DNA from: Ifrita kowaldi | Lineage: Eukaryota > Chordata > Aves > Passeriformes > Cinclosomatidae | Length of the DNA: 64,000 nucleotides | Reading direction: 5' to 3' | NCBI GenBank assembly: GCA_013398055.1 | Contig: VZRS01000323.1 | Coordinates: forward strand, 192,130-256,129 | Part shown: in pieces, positions 11,913 through 24,398 of the stretch | Layout: each line of letters begins with the position of its first letter | How positions within the stretch are numbered: the first letter of the stretch is position 1 | The notes under the pieces: model-generated | What the model saw: the letters and a program-made list of their open reading frames with translations, nothing else | What the model was told of the DNA's origin: nothing | Databases searched by the model: none | Translations under genes and position numbers: made by a program

Positions 11913-14900
11913 CTAGAAAACACCAAAACCCAAGAATCATCAGCTGCCACTGCAGGCAAAGTGAAGAACAAATGGCTGTCCCAGGAAACCCTGTCCCAGT
12001 GCAAACAGGGACATCTCCCCAGAGCTCAGTTAGTTACAGACACATTATACATTAAACCACAAGAAATACCAGCTACTCTTTGGCTCTTTTGGCTTTAAGA
12101 TGCGACTACATTTAAATGAACACCATTTTTAGCAGGAAAATACAGTGCTGGCATTGCTCTGCTGACAGCCAGAGCTTCTCAGAGATCCCTATATCCCTCC
12201 AGCACGTGTGTTGAGAGATCTCCCCATTGCTTTCGTAACTTCAGCAGTGAGCACTGACAATATTGAACATCTCAAAGAGCCACCACAGCACGGGCCCCCT
12301 CCTCAGCTCTTCGTGGGTCACCAACAACCCCATTAACTCATTTCCAGGAGACGCCTTTGCCGCGGGAGCAGTAATTGCAGTTGTGAGAAGCAATTAGCAA
12401 CACTGATGGCACGAGAGCAGCCCCAGGCAGAGAGCGGCTGCTTCTGGGATGCTGCTTTCCTGAAAGACAGGCACCAGCTGGAAAACACGGAGTCCTGCTT
12501 CAACGATACATCTTTCCAAAATTATTTTTCCAGTGCACAATAACATGGTCAAACTACAGCCCCAAAGCATGTAGTGGTAGGGAGTCCTTGCCCTCAATCC
12601 CTTTAAATTCCGCCTCATTTTAAGTGAGGTGAATGTGTGAAATTAATTTGTATCCTGTGGACGTTTAAAGGGGGGTAAAAGTGCAAGAGGAACTCCTGGG
12701 TTGTGTGAAAGGTTAATCCTGAGCACACAGCAGAAAGGAACTGCCTGTAAAACAGCCTGGCGGGAGGGTTGTCTTGGGGTGTTGGGGCAGCTCTGCCACC
12801 ACTCCGAAGGGAAAAGCCACATCAGCCAAAGGATTGTGGATGCCCAGAGCAGAGTCCACCGCTCCTTGTCCTGCTCCTTCTCTGGAGCTGCTGCATTTCC
12901 CAGGTACCTGGACAGCATCAGCACCTACAGGGCAGCAGGACAGGGCTTGGTTTAACTCAGGTTGAGCTCATCTTCCAGAGGTGAGCCAAAGGCAGGGATG
13001 TGTAACGTTTATACACGTCAACGTGTTCCTGAAATTGGATTTCATTAATCTTGATCTGCAATAAGCCACCATGGGAACAAGCAGCACAGACATTTTTCTG
13101 CCCCCACTCTGCAAAAGTTGAACCCTCTGGGCTCAGAGGGCACCAGCACCTTGTGATGAAAAAGATGATCTGTGCAAAAGAGGAAGAGGGAGAAGTGAAG
13201 AAAAGCAGAGCACTGACCTCCACAAATACTGACAGGCAGATGTGGGAGCCAGCAGATGAAATAAGAGAGAAATTAAGCTAAGGACCTAAACCCCCCAAAT
13301 CCCTCTGGTTTCGTGTCTGCCAGAGCAGGTTTTAGGCAGCCCATGACAGACCACCTGTACACAGCTGGCCAAGCCCAGGGACTGCCTGTGCTGAGCCCAG
13401 CCGGCCCTGAGGAGCTGACCTGAGCCCCTGGAGTGTGGACTGACACCATCTTATTATTTGCAAACATCTTCTGCCCAAGGCTGAAGGCTGGGAATAAGCT
13501 CCATAAGCTGGGCAGATCAGTGTGGATTGTGCCTGTAATCTCCACAGCAGCCGCCCGCCAGCAGGGAGCTGGGAACCACAGACCGGGAAGTGCCTCAGCT
13601 GAAGGGGAAGGGAGACGAATGGCACAACCTGAAACTTTTATTTCCTCCTTGTTACTTTATTTTTTTACTTTATTTCCTTCTTTTTAAAAGGTTGGAACTG
13701 TACTTTACTTCATGTTTTTGAAAGCTTATGTGAAGGATTCTTCGCTGGAAGATTTAATTTGGTCTGACAGCTACAAGAGCAGAGCTGCCCATGAGCTCAA
13801 GAGCATTTCCAGCATGCAGAGGGCAGAAGAGCCTTTCACCCCTTACCCAAACTTTGTATCTTTAGTGGGAAGTCAGGCAGGCAGACCCACTGGAGCCTCA
13901 CCAGAGCCCTTCTCTCCAGGAAAGCCACACCGTGCTGGGACAGGGCTCTGCCTGATAACTGATCCAGGGCACTTTGGTGACAGTGACCCCAGGCACCAGA
14001 GAGGGGATGACAAAAGAACTGATAAGGAACAAAATGGTGTTTGCTGTGCTGGTGACACTTGTGTCACAAGAGCCACTCCCTGGGTCAGATGTGGATGAAA
14101 ATGTAAATGTTTAACAACAAAATAATCACTATAATCATAGATTAATCACAATTATCTAATCTGCTCCCTATCTGTTGAACATGACAATTTTTGACTTACA
14201 CACAGCTTGGTGTGATGAATGCTAGTTAAAATGTTAGAAAGGTACTGGACTTTGATGAACAGATTTCAAGTGATGGAAAATCCACTGTCCCACTCCTTTT
14301 TATGTCAAACTGCTTCCAGACTTAAAAAATGTGCACCCTGCTCCCATTTTGAACGTTTCTAGCTTCAATTTCAACTTTCAATTTCTATGGTGCTCAACTG
14401 GGCTTGAGATGCTGCCTAAGCCCTTGTGCTTCACCCTGACTTAGAGCCTTGGTCTGTCTCCAGACCAGTAAGAAACAAAAGGAAGAAGAAAAAAAGAAGA
14501 AAGGAAACCTCACGTATTTCTCAAGTCATGTGCAGCAGGGAAGGCAAACACTGAATAAAACAGTGGTGACTTCCCAAAGACACAGGAGGTTATAGACTGT
14601 CAGGAGGAAAACTAAGAAAATGTTGCTCCATATAGGAATAAATAAATGCAGAAATAAAGAAATGAGCTCAGTTCCTCTCCCAGGCACAGGGAGGATGGCA
14701 CACGGAGGCTCTGGCAGCCCGGCGAGCCTGGAGGCTGACAAGCCACTGCGTAGTTAGCAGCAAATAAATTACTGAGGGCTGAAAGTTTTCAAAAGCAGCA
14801 TTTGGTATTTGAGGCTTCACTGAGAGTCATCCCACACCATTTCCAGAGCACGCTCTGGGGCCATCACTGCTTCCTCAAACCCACGCGGATCTTTCCTACG

Positions 14901-15779
14901 CCCTCCGAAAGGAGAGTGCCTGGTAATTAACAGTAACTTAATCAGACAAACCCACATGTTTTGGGAGTCAGCAAAGTCCACAGCGACCACTCTGTCCACT
15001 CTGTCTGGGGAGCTGGCTATCCCCAGCCTGCCCTGCTCCTTGCTCCACTTGTGCTTGTCCTGCTCACCAGGAGATTCTCCTGCTTTTCTACTGAACTGGG
15101 AGAGCTCCCTGTGTGCAGCTGGCTGGCTCCAGGAGCACATGGGCAGGAAGAACCAGAGAGCTGGGAACTGGGTTTACTCTGTAACATGAAACAACAGCCT
15201 GAGCAGACACATTTCTGCCACCCCACGAGCAGGGCTGGGGCCTTGGCTCTTTCACCCAAATATCTGGAGCATCAATTAGTGACAGAAATGGAAAGATGAG
15301 CTCCAGCATTTTTAAACTGCCATGGTACATAATCCTCAGGAAAATGCCGAACCTCCCGGCCGAGTTTTCCTGTCTGTAAAAGGCAAAGTGCCTGAGGGCA
15401 TCCCGAAAGGGCCGCCCTGAGGGGGCACCGGCGGGTGGCCGCCCTTGCCGCAGGTGTGGCACCCGGGGCCGGCAGCTGATGGCAGCGCTGACAGCTCCAG
15501 CAACATGAGAAGGGGACACGCAGGGGCCCGTCAGGTGGGGAGGGCAAAACAACACTTTATCCCGCGCTGAGGCAGCCTCATGTCGAGCCCTGGTTAAGGG
15601 CTTGGATGCCAGGAGAGATTCCACTCCCCACCAGCGCAACAGCGGAGGAAACCGAAGCCTGACCCTGTTATGGAATCACCCCTTCCACTGACAGCAGGAA
15701 AACTGCACGGGAATGGCATGGAAATGACAGTCTGTTAGGCATGATTAGGGCAAAGCTGGAGGGCTGGCAGGGCACTCAC
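11913..15779 (-). other. ARHGAP26: ARHGAP26 intron, 3.9 kb
   Basis: Flanked by a GTGAGT donor on the right and a TCTAG acceptor on the left. No clear CR1 copy. The middle (about 14100-14700) is AT-rich and unique, and 12330-12410 resembles a possible conserved element. No gene seen. Confidence 0.75.
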
Positions 15780-15918
15780 GCTTCTCGTTGGGCTGGGGCG
15801 TGTGGAAGAGCGTCAGCGGCCGCTCGCTGCACGAGGGAGGCTTCGACTCCGTGCTCTTCTTGCGGGATAACAGCAGCTGCGAGTTCGACGCCGGAGCCTC
15901 TGGCACCGTGTTAAATAT
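15780..15918 (-). CDS. ARHGAP26: ARHGAP26 exon, post-RhoGAP linker
   Basis: The exon is 139 bp, acceptor TTTTTAACAG, donor GTGAGT. It encodes IFNTVPEAPASNSQLLLSRK, KSTESKPPSCSERPLTLFHT and PQPNEK plus one base. The anchor blocks IFNTVP, LSRKKS, SKPPSCSERPLTLFHT match the region directly after the RhoGAP domain of GRAF1. Between those blocks it diverges from the mammalian protein as I remember it, consistent with a disordered Ser-rich linker. The codons are GC-rich (many TCG, CCG, GCG). The final C joins AG of the next exon to give Gln. Confidence 0.93.
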
Positions 15919-17304
15919 CTGTTAAAAATAATAAACAAGCTGTTCTTTGGCATCACCCCGTGGAACAGCACAGCTGCCCACCTGGCCTGGGCTGCACCGC
16001 TCCACAGCACAGCCTCTGAGGAAGACATGCACTCAACAGGGCAACATTTTGGGTACAGATTCCTAAATTCCACATTCCCGCTCTGTCTGCACTCCTCTAT
16101 TTTTCACCCAAGATGCACACTGCAAGCTGTGAAGAGCTCTGGCACTCTGCTGACTTTGGGGGTGCAGGGGATGATGAGCAGCCCAGACAGACCAACCAGT
16201 GTCCCCCCTGTGCCCCCCACGGGGTGACCCCGGCGCCCGCGCTCCCACGGCTGCAGGCCAGCTTGGGAAAGTCTATGCAACTTCCAGCCACAGCTGTCAG
16301 AAAACTGAGTAACCACATTTTTCTCAAGAGGATGAAATTTTAAAACAACATGAATCCAAAGAGCAGCAGCCTTGTTGGTTGCTGAGATTTGGTTACATAT
16401 TGTTCCTTTTCTGGACCCCCGGGCTCAGACAAGGGCAGTGATCTCTCCAGACCAGCTCTCTCAAGGTCTCCCTCCATTGCTAGACTTCACTAAACCCATT
16501 CCTCAGTGTCTTTCCTGCTCTACCTGCCCCTGCCAAACAGACAATTGGCATGGCCAGGCTTTCCCAATAGGAAAAGCACATGTTGGCACAGCTCTTTGCT
16601 CAAGAAATAACTGGATGTGGACTCAGAGCTGTGATGCCACCCCAGCCAGGACAAGATGGTTTCTACTTCTGCCTTCGCTGCCCAAATGCAAAAATTCGTT
16701 ATTCCTTTCCAACCAAAACCAGACTAACAAAAGATCCTAATCAGGGAACTGGCTCAATTTAGAAGAAAATGGTATTTTTTAGCACATGCAGCCAGGGAGG
16801 GAGAGCCAGGACCACGGCCCCGCCAGGCCACCATTGCTCCACTGACAGACCACAACATCCATGGCCAACAAACACAAATGCATCAGGATTCAGGTCAACA
16901 TTGTGGATAAAACCAGTACTTGGATAAACCCAGATTTAATCAGCCAAGCAGGAGCCAGCCGAGGTGTGCATCTCACACTGGTTTCATTTAGCGCTCATCT
17001 CTCTTGAAACCAAGGACAAATTCCCATTTAACAGTGGGAAGGGGAGAGAAAGGGAATTTCTGTGATGGAGACACAGCCATGCTGACTCACACTGGGATGA
17101 CCATAAACAAGGCTGGCTACCAGCAGCACTGGTTATACAACTACGGCCCAAGAGCAAGGTGCCAGCTGCCCCCTCCCCAGCACAGCCCCACCGCTGTGGC
17201 CATGGGGAGAGAGGGGGGCCTGGGAGAGGGGGCTGCCATGGGCAAAGAGAGACCAATTCCTTCCCATAAACTACTGGCATGAAAGAAGCAAGAGAAGCCG
17301 TTAC
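15919..17304 (-). other. ARHGAP26: ARHGAP26 intron, 1.4 kb
   Basis: Bounded by a GTAACG donor and an AACAG acceptor. Unique sequence with no repeat, RNA gene or further exon that I can recognise. Confidence 0.8.
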
Positions 17305-17464
17305 CTTCTCATGGTTTTCTATTAAAATTTCAATCACAATGTTCTGGAATTTGATGTCCATAATGGCAGCGACTGTTTCCTCCTGAGGTCGAAGCAGCGT
17401 CGGCCCAAACACCACACCCAGATTAGCAACAGTCATCAGGTTCTGCTTGTGATTATCTGCAACT
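17305..17464 (-). CDS. ARHGAP26: ARHGAP26 exon, C-terminal RhoGAP core
   Basis: At 160 bp this is the longest RhoGAP exon here, and the most conserved. After the split Lys codon it runs VADNHKQNLMTVANLGVVFG, PTLLRPQEETVAAIMDIKFQ, NIVIEILIENHEK and ends in phase 0 at a GTAACG donor. The acceptor has a long pyrimidine tract (CTCTTTTTTTCCCCAG). NLGVVFGPTL contains the invariant Asn and the FGP motif of RhoGAP domains. GRAF1 and ARHGAP10 are very similar here; LLRPQEETVAAIMDIKFQNIVIE favours GRAF1. The intron upstream (17465-29971) contains an assembly gap, but the frame still joins correctly. Confidence 0.97.
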
Positions 17465-19129
17465 CTGGGGAAAAAAAGAGAAAGAAAATGAAGTAGGTGA
17501 TGGAACTAATCCACAGGGAACCCCCTCCCTGCCCTCTCTGCCTCGTGGCTGGCACAAGGCTTACAATGCCGTTTACATTTTTCACGCTCCTGGTGAGCTC
17601 CTTGAAGGCTCAGCCATGTGGAAAAGTACAAATTTAACTGTTGTGTTCCTGGAGACCTTTCAACCTCCATGAATTGACTAATCCCATAAAACCTCAACCC
17701 AACGCCAGCCACTGAGCCTCATGCTGCAAACCACTCCCAGGAAAACATCTTGAATCATTAATGCTTAAAACCCTTCTGAAAACAAATTGTTGGACCTCTG
17801 ACACACGCTGCTCTCCAGCTCAATGAGTGACCTCATATGTTCCAAAGGCCAATTCCTTCCCAGCCATTCCAGCACCAGAGGTCAGTCCCATCCAGCCCAG
17901 CCAGGCTGGCTGGGAGGCCAAGATGGGGCTTTGCCCCACGTGTTCCCTTCTCCGTGGCACAGGGAACCCCCCCGAGATGGGGACCCAGGGACACCTGAGC
18001 CTTCCTCCTTGCCACCTCCATCTCTTCTTGTTCACAAGAGGGCACAGACCAGCTCAGCAAAGTGAAGCAGCTCACACTGAGCATGTGGCACCCTGGTTAT
18101 GGTGTTTGAGGGGTTACCCTGGAGCAGCTCCAGCTGGCACGGGGCCTTAGAGGTGTAAAGCCCCAGCAGCCCTAATGGGACACATCCTCTGCTCTGCCTC
18201 ACCCCACAGGGACACTGCAACAGGGACACAGCCAGGCACCCCTGGGCCACGTCGGGCTGCAGGTGCTCGGCTGCTCCAGGCAAACCCCGGGCTGGGGCGC
18301 GGACGGAGCTCGCCGGGTGCCCCGGACGCTGCTGGGTCACACGGGGACACGCGTGGGGCCGGGCCCTGCGGTGCAGCCCTGCGGCCCCAGCTCCCGAGTC
18401 TTTCTTGTGGTTTGCTCCTGACCTCTTCAACCAGGAAACGTGGTGGCTTCAGGCTGTGTGCTCACACAGTTGTAGCCTGAGGGGGTTTTAGCGTCTTTTC
18501 CTTCACATTCTCTACTGTTTCCCTGGACAAATGCAGCAGGCCAGTGCAGAGTGAGGCTCACACTCACTTGCTGGACTGACCCTAAAATTTATTGCTATGA
18601 GTTTCTACTATTGATTTTGGGGCCAAAACATTAGTGTGCAAGCTCAGCATATTTCAGCACACTGTCAGCCCAGGCTGGCTTAAAAGAAAAGATGCTTTGC
18701 ATCCTTTTCCATCCAAATCTCACCTGAACCAGCAAAGAGCTCATCCCTCTATCAGCTCCTAAGGCAGCAGACAGGGGGGCTCAGGGACTCAGGGCTGCTG
18801 GCTTAGCTCCCCCAACACCAACATCAGCCCTACTTACTGCCCAAGCAAGAAACGCCATCCTGGTGCACGTTACATCCCTGGGGAACAGGCAGAGCTGTCC
18901 CCTGCACCGAGTCTGCGCTTGGGATCCAACCTCAGAGTGGGGAGGTCCTGGCCAAAGCCCTTGGGAGCTGGTGGAACCTCCCTCTTCCCCGTAACTCCCC
19001 CCACTGCCAGGAAGCTCTGAATATTTGATCACCAGCCTGCGGGAAATCTCCAGTGTCAGTAAACGGCTGGGAGAGACGGGCTCCAGCACAGCCCTGCCGG
19101 AGGTGGCGTGCTGCCCACACTGCCACCCA

Positions 19130-19206
19130 GCCAGGCTGGCCATCCCCATCCCCGTCCCCATCCCCATCCNNNNNNGGCCAGGCTGGCCATCCCCATCCCC
19201 ATCCCC
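19130..19206. repeat. CCCCAT simple repeat around gap
   Basis: Imperfect CCCCAT hexamers flank the six N bases at 19170-19175. GCCAGGCTGGCCATCCCC occurs on both sides of the gap. Confidence 0.85.
19170..19175. other. Assembly gap (6 N)
   Basis: Six undetermined bases inside the simple repeat. The true length is unknown. Confidence 0.99.
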
Positions 19207-21089
19207 GGGAGGGCACAGAGCCTCTTCCCATCACCATCCCCATCCTTGTCCTCACCACAGCCAAGAGCTCGCCAAGCTGCTCATGGCCACGCCAGCACTG
19301 CCGAGCTGGGAGGGGAAACAAACTCTCCTTAGGGAGTCACAACTTCATAGAGCAGCAAGAAAGGCAGAAGAAGTCCAATAAGAACCATTCTATACTATAT
19401 AATACTTACATGAGGATTCAAATCTTCCCCCCACTCCCATCCACATCACTCACAAATGCCAATGACATTTTTGCATTGCAAAACTGCATTTCAGACACAT
19501 GTTCACGTGCTCCTAATTGGATCTGGAAAAACGCAGCTGCAGTTCCAACGGCTTTGAAAAGCACTAATAAAATAATAATTTTAATGATCTTCTGTGGTTA
19601 GTAAAACAATGTTCATTTATAAAAAAACAACTGCATTGATCTAAGTCGCACAAAATTAGGTGCCTCCATTTCTCATTACCGTTACCATGTCCTACATCAC
19701 CTCTAATAAATTGCACTGTCACCAGCTCATTACGGTGAGGCAGCTGAGCGTGGTCCTGGTAATTATTTCAGACTGGGCTATTAATGGCTTCCCAGGCAGG
19801 ACATGGTCCCACAGCACCAGCCACGGCCCTGCCCAGGGACTGCCCACTCACTCAGAGGGTGCTGGCCCTCGCCTCCACCACCACACCCCTCCTCACTGTA
19901 CTTTATTTTGCCTCTGGAAGCGTGGGAGCTGTTCTGCAGCTGTGGAATCTGGCTCCTTTCTGGAATAAACCTCAGTGGCACATGAACTCCTGCTCTGCAC
20001 CCTGGGTACTTTTCCAGCAATAGCCATCCCTGTACCAGGTCACCACAGCCGTGCTCCAAAACATGATTCACCTTTCACATCCTTCAAATTCCCCATCCAT
20101 TACCCACAGGATAATTTACTCTAAATTACACCTCTTCATCATCCTTTGTACTAGGAAATAACGCCGCAGTTTCTAAAGATGGGTGTTCTCAGCCCAAAGT
20201 GGGCTTAATGCCGGGGCTGTTCGGCAGGGACTGTCAGTGCCATTCCTGAGCTGCTCTTTAGAAGTTTTCCAAGCATTCACTGTATTTTCCTTTTAACCTG
20301 CTGTTTCTTTCCGGCCCTTGATGCACTCTGAGAGAACTGCACTGTCATTAATTTCTATGGGTCCTTTTTCTGCTCCCCACTTCACAGAAGTCACTTCCAG
20401 CACAGGAGAAAGCAACAACCAATGGAGGAATGTGCAGAACCTCTTCGCTCCTGCTCGGGGCTCACAGTGGGCCAGGCTACCACTGGCTCTTGGACTCTGG
20501 GCTGTTCCTTCTCCTTGCAGCACACGACAGTTCCCACGTGCCTCCCTCGGGGACCAGCGGGAGATCAGCCTGGTGGTGTGGGACAGGCAGAGCCCCTCGG
20601 CCAGGGGAGTGTCTGTGCCCAGCAGTGCCCCACCAACGAGCAGCTCCATGAAGTCCTGACCCACTTGGTGCTGACCCAGCAGCCGTGCTGGACACTGCCA
20701 GCACGCAGCCGGTGTCACTGGGACCGAGCCCTGCCATGCCACGGGGACAGCCCGGGCTGGGAGCCCGGGGAGCACCGTCCCCCTGGTCACCCCCGGGGTG
20801 TCCCTGGACACCGCTCACTCCTCACTCCCTGTCAGCAAAACAAAGGAGAATGGGAGCGGAGGAAATCCATGTTGGGTGTTAAATTAGATTATGCCCGCGT
20901 TGCCTGGATACTGTATAGTCACTGCCATGACCAAACACAATTTAATACGGGGTAATTGGTAGCCAAGGTTCAGAGCAGGGGAAGCAGGGAACAGTAAATA
21001 TTCCAGTGTGGTCGGAGCTCCGGTGGGTGCCACAGGGTCTCCTGCCTCTGCTCCCACAGAACTGCTGCTTCCCCTGTCTGGAACTACTT

Positions 21090-21175
21090 CCTGCATGTAT
21101 TTTATATATGTATTTTTATATATGTATACACTGTTGTGTGTGCATTTTATATATAAATACATATTTTATATATAG
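21090..21175. repeat. AT-rich TATATA simple region
   Basis: Irregular TTTATATATG and TATATA runs over about 85 bases. Confidence 0.75.
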
Positions 21176-21652
21176 AATGCATGTATCTGAATCTCAGCCA
21201 GAAGTGCCATTATTAGTTCAAATATCTTCCCTGATTCAGAACGAAATCTCTGAGCAAACAACCATCTGAAGGGAACAAAAGGCAAGTCTGGAGTGTTTCT
21301 ATTTCCATGCCTGGGACAAACCTTTGAAATCAAAGTGCTTGTTGTGGCTGGCCTAGCAAGTCCTCATAGGATGGAAAATAATGCAGCTGGTTCCTCTTGC
21401 TACAGGTAAAAATCCATCCCGTCTGCCACCACCAGGAGAGCTTCTGTTTAACGTGAAAAGCCAATCACGCAGAGGCCAGCAATCCCCAAAATCATTTAGG
21501 CTGCTCTGGGTAGTTTGATAGAAATTAAACACTCACCTCTGACTCTCGACATACATGGAAGGTAAAAAGCAGAGGGAGCAGAGGCAGCACATTGGATGGA
21601 GAGGCATCTGTGGCACCAGGGCCACCAGCCTTGTTCCCACAAAGTACGGGCA

Positions 21653-21832
21653 GAGAATCATGGAATCATTTAGGTGGGAAAAGCCCTCCAAGATCACTGA
21701 GCCCAACCATTTCCCCAGCACGGCCAAGGCCACCACTAAACAATATCCTCAGGTGCCACATCTACACAGTTGTAAATCCCTCTAGGAATGGTGACTCCAC
21801 CGCTTCCCTGGCCAGCTGTGCCAGGGCTGGGC
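21653..21832 (-). mobile_element. CR1 LINE fragment
   Basis: Begins AGAATCATGGAATCATTTAGG, passes through ACGGCCAAGGCCACCAC and ends near CTGTGCCAGGGCTGG, with the same architecture as the copy at 39406. Confidence 0.82.
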
Positions 21833-22549
21833 TTTGTGCAGTGGCTGCAGCTGGGACCCTGCAGCTCCCTGTCTCCACAGCTCCCTGTCCCTGCAGCCCC
21901 GCTCACAGCCCTCTAACCTGGGCCTCACCTGAAAGGACGGACGGACACGGCGGCTGCGAGCACACACGATTAGGGGCATTTATGGGATACAATCTAATGA
22001 GTTCTGGGAAATGTTCCTGCATGCATTTAACTTGTCCCTGCACATTATTGAGTTTAATTGGGCTATGGCTGATGAGCGCAGAGGAGGAGAGAGAAGAGGG
22101 GCTGGGCTGGACACGACTCAGCTTCCCCCCTCTCCAAGGGGCTGGTGGAGCTGTGTCCCCAGAGATGGTGGCCCTGCAGCTCCCTGGGGATGACTCACTT
22201 CTCACTCAAACCCGTGGTGGGTTTCCCAGCCTCGGGAATGTGTCTGATGGCTGGGAACGCAGCAGGTGTTTATTGCAGGAATGTTGTGACTGGCACCCAG
22301 CACAGAGCTGGTGAAACCAGTGATGCAATTCCAGCTGCAGCAGCACCCACTGGTGTCCCAGGCAGCTAAATCAGTCAATCACACATTCCTAAACTGTTCC
22401 TAAAAGGCACACGTGCTTCAGAGGAGGTGACAGGGACACTGGTCTGCAGTGGCTGCTGACAGACAGCCGTGGAGAAACAGGGAGCACAACCAGCTCCGCT
22501 TCATCCTGTGTTCAAAAGCCATGTGGATGAGGCACCTGGGGACATGGGC

Positions 22550-22634
22550 TAGTGGTGGCCTTGGCAGTGCTGGGGGAATGGCTGGAGACGATGATCTCAG
22601 TGGGTTTTTCCAACTTTAAAGATTCCATGATTCC
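22550..22634 (+). mobile_element. CR1 3' end fragment
   Basis: Sense CR1 tail: TAGTGGTGGCCTTGGCAGTG to AAAGATTCCATGATTCCC. Confidence 0.75.
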
Positions 22635-24339
22635 CAAGCCGGAGCACAGATGCACGGAAACGCCACACTTCCACATTGCACAACCCCCCCTTCATCCTGC
22701 CTGCTTAGCGAGGCTCCGGACACGCCCGCGCTCCTCAGGCTGCTCTGGACACAGGGAGCTCTGCAAGGGCCAGAGGAGTCCAGAGCAGCAGGAGCAAACT
22801 GGGCTCACTCAGCCACACTGTGGGAACTGGGAACATTGGGAATACGGACAAACCCCGCTGCCTGCAGCCAGACCGTGGGCTCACAGCTCTCCAGCCCCAC
22901 CGCGCCGGCGAGGAGAGCCAAGCCTGAGGAATGCACATGGAGGCCAGTGGATCCAGAAGGAGGACAGGTCACCAGGGAATGACAAAACCTCCCCGTGAAG
23001 ACAAGGGGAAACTCACTGAATGCAAAACCCTTGCTGCTCTCAGGCTGCCTGCTCAGCTGGGCCTGCACTGATTCCGGGTGCTATGACTTGCTCCAACAAG
23101 ACTCGCTTTTTCTCCCGGGTGGATCTGGCCACAGCTGGATGCTTGGGTTCACTCCCAGGGAAAAAAAAGGGGCTCATGTTGCTCTGAGAAGACACCGAGG
23201 CCAAATGTGAGGTTCAGTATCAGCAAGCCCGATCAGCGCGAATACCAAACGTGCTGTGACTTGCAGGGAAACACGCAGGGAGCTCAGCGCTGCTCCGGCT
23301 TCCCAGAGCGAGCCAGCCGGGCTTCCAAAGCCATCCTGGCTTCCAAAGCCATCCTCTCCATCCTCTCCGGCTTTGGGCAAGCTGAGCTTGATGGGGGATC
23401 TCAGAAGGATCCCAGCCCTGCTCAGCAGCCCTCAGCCCAGGGCTGAGTGGCACCGTGCTGGCACATTCCCTGTGCCCGGCACGGCAGCACTGCAGGTTTC
23501 CCCTGACACCCTGGTGAAAACCACAGGCACGGCCAGAGCTGATGTTAAAAGTCACCATGGCTTCCACCTGCACAAACACAGCCAGCAAAGAGGCTTCACC
23601 CTCAAACACCTCTGGGGACAGGGCTGGAACGGGGCCTGCCACGGCTGCAAACTGTGCCACTGCCACCCCTGTGCCAGCCCCGGCAAAGCCCTGCTGCACG
23701 GGCAGGTTTTCCTCCAGAACCAGACCTCCCTGGTACTGTCACACTGCAATAACAAACCCACATGGCCAGCAGGGCAAGGAACGCCCCAAGGAGCAGGTCT
23801 GGGTTAACAAGGAATCCTTTGAAAGATCTGCCGCCACGGCAAGCGCCGCGCCGGAGTCTACAACCTGCTGCATGGAAAACAGCCAAAGTAAACGGGCTCC
23901 CAGAGAGCCTCCCGGCAGCAGCAGCACTGGGCTGAGCAAGTGCAGCTCCCACGTCCCCCCAGGGAATCATTCCAAGCCAGAGCCAGGTCACAGGGCCACG
24001 TGCAGGGGGTGCCTGGTGCACACCTGCACCTTCACACGAGTGCAGCACCCATGGGAAGAACAACAGAGGGGGGGGTTCACCTTTTTTAACCCTTAGAGGT
24101 ATTTTGGGCCTCATTCGCTTCACAAATGCAAGACTAGAGCTCATCCCTCCAAAATACTGAATTCCTAGAAGACAGTGCTGGAAGAAAGGAAATATAGGAA
24201 TAACCAGCTCTCAGAATTAATGATGAGCACAACAGCAGGATAAATGCTCGTCTCGCCTTCGCCAGCAGGACAAAGTTTTGCCCAATGATTGGAAACAGCC
24301 CTCACTCTCCCAATTCTGTGCCCCTTGCCACACACACGT

Positions 24340-24398
24340 GGGTTGGAACGAGATGGCCTTTAAATGTCTCTCCCAATCCCAACCTTTCTGTGATTCTG
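24340..24398 (+). mobile_element. CR1 3' end fragment
   Basis: Short sense tail GGTTGGAACGAGATGGCC ending CTTTCTGTGATTCTG. Confidence 0.75.

Noticed and set aside
16984..17436. 150-codon minus-strand frame starting in the RhoGAP exon and running on
   Set aside because: After residue ENHEK it passes a good donor (GTAACG) and continues into intron; the real protein splices to the exon at 15918.
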